This document shows, piece by piece, positions 57,975 to 64,000 of a stretch of DNA of 64,000 bases. The notes beneath the pieces are model-generated. The model saw only the letters and a list, made by a program, of their open reading frames with translations, searched no databases and was not told where the DNA came from. The stretch spans positions 620,001 through 684,000 of the forward strand of contig NZ_CP121467.1 of the NCBI RefSeq assembly GCF_029691405.1, given 5' to 3'. Within the stretch, counting starts at the first letter, position 1. Every line of letters begins with the position of its first letter. Source of the DNA: Streptococcus sp. D7B5. GTDB taxonomy: Bacteria > Bacillota > Bacilli > Lactobacillales > Streptococcaceae. The position numbers and the translations under genes are program-made.

Positions 57975-58505
57975 CTATTTCTGACGAATGACAAAATGGC
58001 GCTGTCCCTTGTCCTCTTTCTGAGACTTTTGGTCCTTATGACGACGTCTATTTCGCTTATCCGCATTTGGTTTTCTCTTGTTTTGCGAAGGTTTCTTGCC
58101 TCTTCTAGGAAGGTTTTCCTCTTCCTTTTTACGCGATTTCTTGTCAAATGACGCACGCTTCGGTGCTTGATTTTCTAGGACAAAATAGGCACAACCATAA
58201 CTACAGTACTCCAAAAGATAATCCTGTAAGCGACTGATTTTTTCAATTTTTTCCTCTGTTCGATCGTCTTTGTAAAAACCGCGTAGGCGAAGCTGTTCAT
58301 TGCTCCAGTCCCCCACGACATAATCAAACTTGGTCAACACTTCTGAAAAGCGCTGATTAAAGACGGTCACATCAAAAGCATCCTTGATATTTTCAACCAA
58401 GGTAAAAGCAATCCCTTCAGTCTCAACCTTATCCCCATTCACATGAAATTCTAGGCCAGGAAACTTGTTATAGTTGTATAATTCAGGTGCAATTTCTTTA
58501 CGCAT
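57975..58505 (-). CDS. YutD family protein (DUF1027)
   Basis: 176 residues. Conserved part 1-110 (NKFPGLEFHVNGD, FDVTVFNQRFSEVLTKFDYV) followed by a very basic Lys/Arg tail (about 118-176) that suggests nucleic acid contact. Conserved in Firmicutes beside rlmN; function unknown. Confidence 0.85.
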   Translation of the reverse strand: MRKEIAPELYNYNKFPGLEFHVNGDKVETEGIAFTLVENIKDAFDVTVFNQRFSEVLTKFDYVVGDWSNEQLRLRGFYKDDRTEEKIEKISRLQDYLLEYCSYGCAYFVLENQAPKRASFDKKSRKKEEENLPRRGKKPSQNKRKPNADKRNRRRHKDQKSQKEDKGQRHFVIRQK

Positions 58506-58582
58506 AGTCTTCCTTTTCCACGATTACTTAACACTCTATTTTACCATATTTTCTACAAGTTGGCACGAATATCCTGAAAATG

Positions 58583-58610
58583 AAAAAAGTCTGACGATTT
58601 TGTCAGACTT
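58583..58610 (-). terminator. sodA terminator
   Basis: AAGTCTGAC (58587-58595) / GTCAGACTT (58602-58610), then six T on the minus strand. Confidence 0.88.
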
Positions 58611-58659
58611 CTGCTTTATAACCTTAAAAAGAGAAGATTGATTCTTCCCTTCCTATTTT

Positions 58660-59265
58660 TTATTTTGCTGCTGCGTAAAGCTCATCTACTTTGTTCCAGT
58701 TGATGACTGAGAAGAAAGCTTTGATGTAGTCAGGACGCACGTTGCGGTATTTCACGTAGTAAGCATGTTCCCAAACGTCCAAGCCCAAGATTGGTTTTTT
58801 ACCTTCTGAGATTGGTGTGTCTTGGTTTGCTGTTGAAGTTACTTCAAGTTTTCCTTCTTTGTTGACAACCAACCAAGCCCATCCAGAACCGAAGCGAGTT
58901 GTAGCTGCTGCTGTAAAGGCTGCTTGGAACTCTTCAAATGAACCAAATGTTGCATCGATTGCTGCTGCAAGTTCTGCTGAAGGAGCTGTTTTCTCAGGAG
59001 TCATCAATTCCCAGAAAAGAGCGTGGTTCAAGTGTCCACCACCATTGTTGATAAGTGCTTGACGGATATCAGCAGGGATAGATTCAACATCTGCAAGCAA
59101 GGCTTCAAGGTCTTCCCCAATTTCAGGGTGTTTTTCAAGAGCTGCATTTGCGTTGTTTACGTATGTTTGGTGGTGTTTGTCATGGTGCAAGTGCATTGTT
59201 TCTGCATCGATGTATGGTTCCAAAGCGTCGTATGCGTATGGAAGGTCTGGTAAGATAATAGCCAT
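58660..59265 (-). CDS. sodA: Manganese superoxide dismutase
   Basis: Cytoplasmic dismutase, 201 residues. Metal ligands His27, His81, Asp163 and His167 ([10 protein letters not shown]) are present, and the outer-sphere Gln148 with GGGHLNH indicates the Mn (or cambialistic) type. It is the main superoxide defence in streptococci. Own promoter TTGAAA-17-TATCAT, overlapped by a cre-like dyad; terminator follows. Confidence 0.97.
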   Translation of the reverse strand: MAIILPDLPYAYDALEPYIDAETMHLHHDKHHQTYVNNANAALEKHPEIGEDLEALLADVESIPADIRQALINNGGGHLNHALFWELMTPEKTAPSAELAAAIDATFGSFEEFQAAFTAAATTRFGSGWAWLVVNKEGKLEVTSTANQDTPISEGKKPILGLDVWEHAYYVKYRNVRPDYIKAFFSVINWNKVDELYAAAK

Positions 59266-59296
59266 CTGTAATACCTCTTTTTCTTTCTATATGAAA

Positions 59297-59325
59297 ATGA
59301 TAACGCAATCATCCTCTTTTTTCAA
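59297..59325 (-). promoter_or_regulatory. sodA promoter with cre-like dyad on the -10
   Basis: Minus-strand TTGAAA (complement of 59320-59325), 17-base spacer, TATCAT (complement of 59297-59302). TGATAACGCAATCA at 59298-59311 is 12 of 14 to cre and nearly symmetrical, covering the -10. Confidence 0.55.
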
Positions 59326-59334
59326 GTTTTTTGC

Positions 59335-60372
59335 TCAATTTGCCTCTGTCGCAATCTGCAAGAGTGCCTTTTCAAACAAGTAACTTTTTTCATAGACACC
59401 TGTCTTAATCTGGTAGTCTGTTTCAATCAAATAAGAAATCGCTCGCTTGAGAAAAGCCAAGGAAATCCCTCTCGAATCTCTCAATGCAAACTTGATTTGA
59501 TAAGGATTAGGATTGCGCCCCAAATAAGTCCCCAGACTGCTTACAATCTGCGATTCCGTCTGACCAGCATCTGATAAGATTTTCACTTGGATAAAGGTTC
59601 GGAACTGTCCTAACATGACAGCTATGAGTTTGATTTCGTCTTCCCCTTGCAGAGTCAAGTCTCTAACTAAGTCACGGGCCTGATCAATCTTCTTAGCTAA
59701 AATAAACTGAGTCAAATCAAAAATATTGTCTTGTAAAGTCTTTGGAATAGCTTCAACAATGTCCTTTTCCTCAATCAGGCCATCTGACTTATAAGATTGT
59801 AAAAAGAGGAGATTCTTCTGGATTTCGCTAAACTGAAAACCAGACTTGATGAATAGATTTTCAAAAGACTTTTCCGCAAACTGCAGACCTTGTTTCTGAC
59901 TCCATTTTTGGAAATATTGGCGAAGTTCTTGTTCCTTAGCCTCGATAGCATCAAATACTGTCGCGTCACGCTTGAGCAGTTTGACCAATCGTCTCTTGCT
60001 ATCCAGTTTTCCTTCTGAAAAAATTAATAACTTGGTTGTCGGTGAAGGATTGTCAAGGTATTCCTCAAATGACTTAAGTTCATCATCTGTTAAAAACCGT
60101 TTCTTGGCTGTTGTAATATCGAGAAAATGGTCTAATATCACGATTTTCTCATCTGCAAAGAAAGGGAGACTGACCAGCTCCAGCTCTAAATCCTTATAGG
60201 CTACTTCTTTCATGTCAAAGTAGGCAAAATTGAGGTCGGCTGGATCATAGCCGATCTGTTTCAGGACCTGATCCTTCATAACTTCAAACTGACCTTGGTC
60301 CGAACCTGTAAATAAGGTCAGGCTAGATAAGTTAGATAAAGACAAGTTTTGACTCTCTTCTATGGCTAGCAT
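59335..60372 (-). CDS. holA: DNA polymerase III subunit delta
   Basis: Clamp-loader wrench subunit that opens the beta clamp. 345 residues; degenerate AAA+ fold: LTLFTGSDQGQFEVMKDQVL at the N-terminus, then IVEAIPKTLQDNIFDLTQFI, typical of HolA. No Walker function is expected. GGAGAG upstream. Confidence 0.94.
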   Translation of the reverse strand: MLAIEESQNLSLSNLSSLTLFTGSDQGQFEVMKDQVLKQIGYDPADLNFAYFDMKEVAYKDLELELVSLPFFADEKIVILDHFLDITTAKKRFLTDDELKSFEEYLDNPSPTTKLLIFSEGKLDSKRRLVKLLKRDATVFDAIEAKEQELRQYFQKWSQKQGLQFAEKSFENLFIKSGFQFSEIQKNLLFLQSYKSDGLIEEKDIVEAIPKTLQDNIFDLTQFILAKKIDQARDLVRDLTLQGEDEIKLIAVMLGQFRTFIQVKILSDAGQTESQIVSSLGTYLGRNPNPYQIKFALRDSRGISLAFLKRAISYLIETDYQIKTGVYEKSYLFEKALLQIATEAN

Positions 60373-60405
60373 CTTCTCTCCTTTCTTCTTGATTTTCTAT
60401 TTCAT

Positions 60406-61341
60406 TTAGTCAATATAGCGCAATTTCCCACGGAAATCTTCTAGGTTTTCGTACCCTTTTTCCGCCATAATAGCTTTCAGTTCATTGGTAATGCGTTCAA
60501 AAGCACTGATACCTTCTTTGTGAAGAGTGGTCCCTACTTGCACCATACTCGCACCGCAGAGGATATGTTCAAAGGCATCACGCCCCGTTAAAACGCCACC
60601 CGTTCCGATAATTTGGATTTGGGGATTTAAACGTTGGTAAAAGGCGTGCACATTCGCTAGAGCGGTCGGTTTGATATACTCTCCACCAATTCCACCAAAA
60701 CCATTCTTAGGACGAATCACGACCGACTCGTCTTCTATATAAAGGCCGTTTCCGATAGAGTTAACACAGTTAACAAACTTGAGCGGGTATTTGTTGAAAA
60801 TAGCTGCCGCTTGATCAAAGTGAACAATATCAAAATAAGGTGGCAATTTGATTCCAAGAGGTTTGGTAAAGTAGGCAAATACTTCTGCCAAGATACAATC
60901 TGTTGTCTCAAAATCATAAGCAATCTGAGGTTTTCCTGGAACATTTGGACAAGAGAGATTAAGCTCTGTCAGTCCTTTGAATTCACTCTCTTGCACTTTT
61001 TTCAAGATGGTATGTGTTTCTTCTGGAGACATGCCAACTAGAGATAGGAAGAAAGTTCGGTTTGGCTCTTTTTCCTGCAAGTCCAAAAGATAGTTCAAAT
61101 AGTAGTCTAAGCCATTATTTGGTAAGCCCATGGAGTTGATAGAACCAAGTGGAACATTCTGGTATCGTGGCTCAGGATTGCCCTGACGAAAGTCCAAGGT
61201 CGCAGTCTTCGTAACAAAAGTACCCGCCGCTGAGTTTTTGACTCCTTCAAGCTCTTCTATCGTCATACAAGCCACACCCGCCGCATTCATCAAGCAATTG
61301 TCAAACTCAAAGCCAGCTATTTGTGTTTTCGTTGATACCAT
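60406..61341 (-). CDS. pyrDA: Dihydroorotate dehydrogenase A (fumarate type)
   Basis: Oxidises dihydroorotate to orotate in pyrimidine synthesis using fumarate (class 1A, no PyrK partner). 311 residues; FMN barrel with CMNAAGV-like start (CLMNAAGV), active Cys in [12 protein letters not shown], flavin phosphate site [17 protein letters not shown] upstream. Class 1A enzymes are typical of streptococci and lactococci. Confidence 0.94.
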   Translation of the reverse strand: MVSTKTQIAGFEFDNCLMNAAGVACMTIEELEGVKNSAAGTFVTKTATLDFRQGNPEPRYQNVPLGSINSMGLPNNGLDYYLNYLLDLQEKEPNRTFFLSLVGMSPEETHTILKKVQESEFKGLTELNLSCPNVPGKPQIAYDFETTDCILAEVFAYFTKPLGIKLPPYFDIVHFDQAAAIFNKYPLKFVNCVNSIGNGLYIEDESVVIRPKNGFGGIGGEYIKPTALANVHAFYQRLNPQIQIIGTGGVLTGRDAFEHILCGASMVQVGTTLHKEGISAFERITNELKAIMAEKGYENLEDFRGKLRYID

Positions 61342-61450
61342 GATTCTGATCCTCCAGATTCCTTTTATTTCTAATATTATACCATACTTTAAGATTTTCT
61401 CTTTGAGAAACTAATTTCTATATAAAACGTTCGGTTTTGTAAATTGAAAG

Positions 61451-61465
61451 AATTTTTAGAAAATT
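61451..61465 (+). promoter_or_regulatory. CodY box upstream of gdhA
   Basis: AATTTTTAGAAAATT, 14 of 15 to the CodY consensus, 12 bases upstream of the gdhA -35. Confidence 0.78.
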
Positions 61466-61477
61466 TCTGTTTTTTTC

Positions 61478-61506
61478 TTTACACTCAAAAAAAATTCTGC
61501 TATAAT
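61478..61506 (+). promoter_or_regulatory. gdhA promoter
   Basis: TTTACA (61478-61483), 17-base spacer, TATAAT (61501-61506), extended by TGC. Confidence 0.75.
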
Positions 61507-61527
61507 GGCTCATGTAATAAAATATAA

Positions 61528-62892
<1,365 letters not shown>

Positions 62893-62920
62893 TTAGTCGA
62901 TACATCCTATTGGAGGACAA

Positions 62921-63409
62921 ATGATGAACTTACGGCCAATGGAAGTGAGAGACAATTCAGCTGTAGCGCAGCTCATTCGAGCCAGCCTAGAAGAATTCGG
63001 GCTTGACAAACCAGGAACTGTCTACTTTGATTCTCATCTAGATCATTTGGCCGACTATTATCAACAGCAAGAGAGAGCAGCTTACTTTGTTCTGGAAGAT
63101 GAAGGACAGCTGGTTGGCTGTGGTGGCTTTGCACCTGTGTCTGATAAGATTGCTGAATTACAAAAACTGTACGTCACTAAGAATAGCCGTGGCAAAGGTT
63201 ATTCCAGCAGGTTGATAAAGCGGATATTCCAGGAAGCCCGTCTAGCTGGTTATGAACAGCTTTATCTAGAAACCTCTACTGAACTGGCTACGGCTGTGGC
63301 CATCTATCAACACTATGGTTTCAGATCACTGCAACAACCACTTTCTAACGCCGCCGGCCACCCAGCTATGAATATCTGGATGATAAAATCCCTCTTATCA
63401 GATGAATAG
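62921..63409 (+). CDS. GNAT family N-acetyltransferase
   Basis: 162 residues, full GNAT fold: YVTKNSRGKGYSSRLIKRIF holds the acetyl-CoA pyrophosphate loop (R/Q-x-x-G-x-G/A), and LYLETSTELATAVAIYQHYGF the C-terminal strands. GGAGG upstream of ATG-ATG. 28 bases after gdhA, so co-transcribed; a gdhA tail relic follows it. Substrate unknown. Confidence 0.85.
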   Translation: MMNLRPMEVRDNSAVAQLIRASLEEFGLDKPGTVYFDSHLDHLADYYQQQERAAYFVLEDEGQLVGCGGFAPVSDKIAELQKLYVTKNSRGKGYSSRLIKRIFQEARLAGYEQLYLETSTELATAVAIYQHYGFRSLQQPLSNAAGHPAMNIWMIKSLLSDE

Positions 63410-63422
63410 ATGGCAGTATACT

Positions 63423-63465
63423 AATGTAGCCAATGCTATGATAGTAAAGGTATTGTTTCAATTTA
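63423..63465 (+). pseudogene. Decayed fragment of the gdhA 3' end
   Basis: AATGTAGCCAATGCTATGAT and the following AAGGTATTGTTT align with the last codons of gdhA (AACGTAGCAAACGCTATGAT ... GGTATTGTT-stop): over about 42 bases I count five mismatches and two single-base gaps. It encodes NVANAMI then shifts frame. It lies after the GNAT gene and before the terminator, the same arrangement as the sufB tail relic at 9.4 kb. Confidence 0.75.
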
Positions 63466-63471
63466 TTTTTC

Positions 63472-63502
63472 AATCCTCAATCACTCTGATTGGGGATTTT
63501 TA
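63472..63502 (+). terminator. Terminator after the GNAT gene (original gdhA terminator?)
   Basis: AATCCTCAATCA (63472-63483) / TGATTGGGGATT (63487-63498), one G-T pair, then TTT. It directly follows the gdhA tail relic, so it may once have belonged to gdhA. Confidence 0.75.
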
Positions 63503-63555
63503 TATTGGTTTTAAAAAAGCTCACTATTTTTAATAGTAAGCTTAAAAATCAAAAT

Positions 63556-64000
63556 TCACTTTACTTCTACTAAGGCAAAAGACAGGCATTCAACAATTTC
63601 GTTTACTGCTTCATCTATGTTCACATCTTCCTTATCATTCAACATCATTGGAATAACATAAGAAAGACTCAAGGCTAGAATATAACGAACCATTCTTTCA
63701 TTTGACCAATCTCGAATAACACCATTTTCTTTAAACTGATTCAGAACTGGACTAATTGACTTAATGATAGAGTGAACAATAACATTCCCTAACTGCTCAG
63801 AAATAGTTTTATCAATAAAAGAACGACTCAAGAGAATTTTAACTTGCATTTGATTCTCCTGAATGAAAACTAGTCTATCTCGAACAATGCTTCTCAAAAA
63901 CACTGGAAAACTCTCTTGGTTTGCTGTAAATTTCTTCTCAGAAAAATCAGCAATCACATCTGGAATAACCTGTTCGAGAAAAGTTGACAGAATAGCTTCT
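63556..64000 (-). CDS. TetR-family regulator, C-terminal part (runs off the window)
   Basis: The open frame continues through the window edge: 14 codons upstream of the internal GTG still read EAILSTFLEQVIPDVIADFS. The visible 147 residues are the ligand-binding half of a TetR/AcrR-type protein (helical, RDRLVFIQENQMQVKILLSR, IRDWSNERMVRYILAL); the helix-turn-helix lies beyond position 64000. Target unknown. Confidence 0.7.
   Translation of the reverse strand, partial: EAILSTFLEQVIPDVIADFSEKKFTANQESFPVFLRSIVRDRLVFIQENQMQVKILLSRSFIDKTISEQLGNVIVHSIIKSISPVLNQFKENGVIRDWSNERMVRYILALSLSYVIPMMLNDKEDVNIDEAVNEIVECLSFALVEVK

Noticed and set aside
63556..63957. Treating the last gene as a complete 133-residue protein
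   Set aside because: The reading frame stays open to the window end with regulator-like sequence, so the internal GTG is not the start; the gene is cut by the window.

Overview
This window is a low-GC Firmicute chromosome segment. The proteins read as Streptococcus of the mitis group (S. mitis / S. oralis / S. infantis range, close to S. pneumoniae): class A sortase next to gyrA, L-lactate dehydrogenase, a four-domain ribosomal protein S1, the nucleoside lipoprotein PnrA, the cyclophilin lipoprotein SlrA, an MnSOD, and a Suf system without SufA/E. I recognise many neighbourhoods from memory as the pneumococcal order (sufCDSUB; dnaX; rpsA; ilvE-parC; parE-plsY; the nucleoside-salvage operon; coaA-rpsT; the MFP/ABC operon and gor; trmD-rimM; khpA-rpsP-slrA; abcF-vanZ-rlmN-yutD; sodA-holA-pyrDA). 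The extra genes between parE and parC and the ParC residues G52 and D91 point to a viridans streptococcus rather than S. pneumoniae. All species statements are inference from recall; no search was run.

Layout. 1-5.5 kb: formate/nitrite channel, srtA-gyrA, divergent ldh. 5.6-9.3 kb: HU, a DegV fatty-acid-binding protein, YitT, an amino acid permease. 9.4-15.3 kb: sufC-D-S-U-B plus an unrecognised gene followed by a decayed copy of the sufB tail. 15.4-19.1 kb: DUF3272 protein, dnaX with free-methionine-sulfoxide reductase, rpsA. 19.2-20.9 kb: tRNA-Gln, tRNA-Tyr, a DUF2969 protein, ilvE under a perfect CodY box. 21-27.9 kb: parC and parE, separated by an accessory block (two membrane proteins, a frameshifted pseudogene, an ANT(6)-like gene). 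28-36.4 kb: plsY and the convergent salvage operon rsmC-like - pdp - deoC - cdd - pnrA - ABC ATPase - two permeases. 36.6-41 kb: a membrane protein, coaA, rpsT, a P-loop kinase, metG. 41-48.3 kb: MacB-like export operon, gor, bioY, TetR, YdbC, a small unknown. 48.3-53.5 kb: ATP-cone protein, trmD-rimM, an accessory set (hydrolase, EamA exporter, Imm5-like, MazG-like), khpA-rpsP. 53.7-61.3 kb: slrA, a zinc-ribbon protein, abcF-vanZ-rlmN-yutD, sodA, holA, pyrDA. 61.5-64 kb: gdhA under a CodY box, a GNAT gene followed by a decayed gdhA tail, and a TetR gene running off the window.

Main points for a second look. (1) ParC codon 79 is Tyr (TAT), the classic first-step fluoroquinolone-resistance substitution, while GyrA Ser81/Glu85 and ParC Asp83 are unchanged. 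(2) Two unrelated core genes, sufB and gdhA, each carry one accessory gene immediately downstream, followed by a diverged fragment of the core gene's own 3' end. This looks like the same single-gene insertion mode at two loci. (3) Four genes (msrC-dnaX operon, DUF3272, plsY, rsmC-led salvage operon) have an extended -10 box exactly six bases before the ATG and no Shine-Dalgarno, so they are probably leaderless. (4) Several regulatory sites are readable: CodY boxes at ilvE and gdhA, cre-like sites at the FNT gene, ldh and sodA, a dyad on the -35 of the salvage operon, and a 21-bp-period direct repeat on the -35 of the export operon. I saw no CRISPR array, intact insertion sequence, prophage or rRNA.
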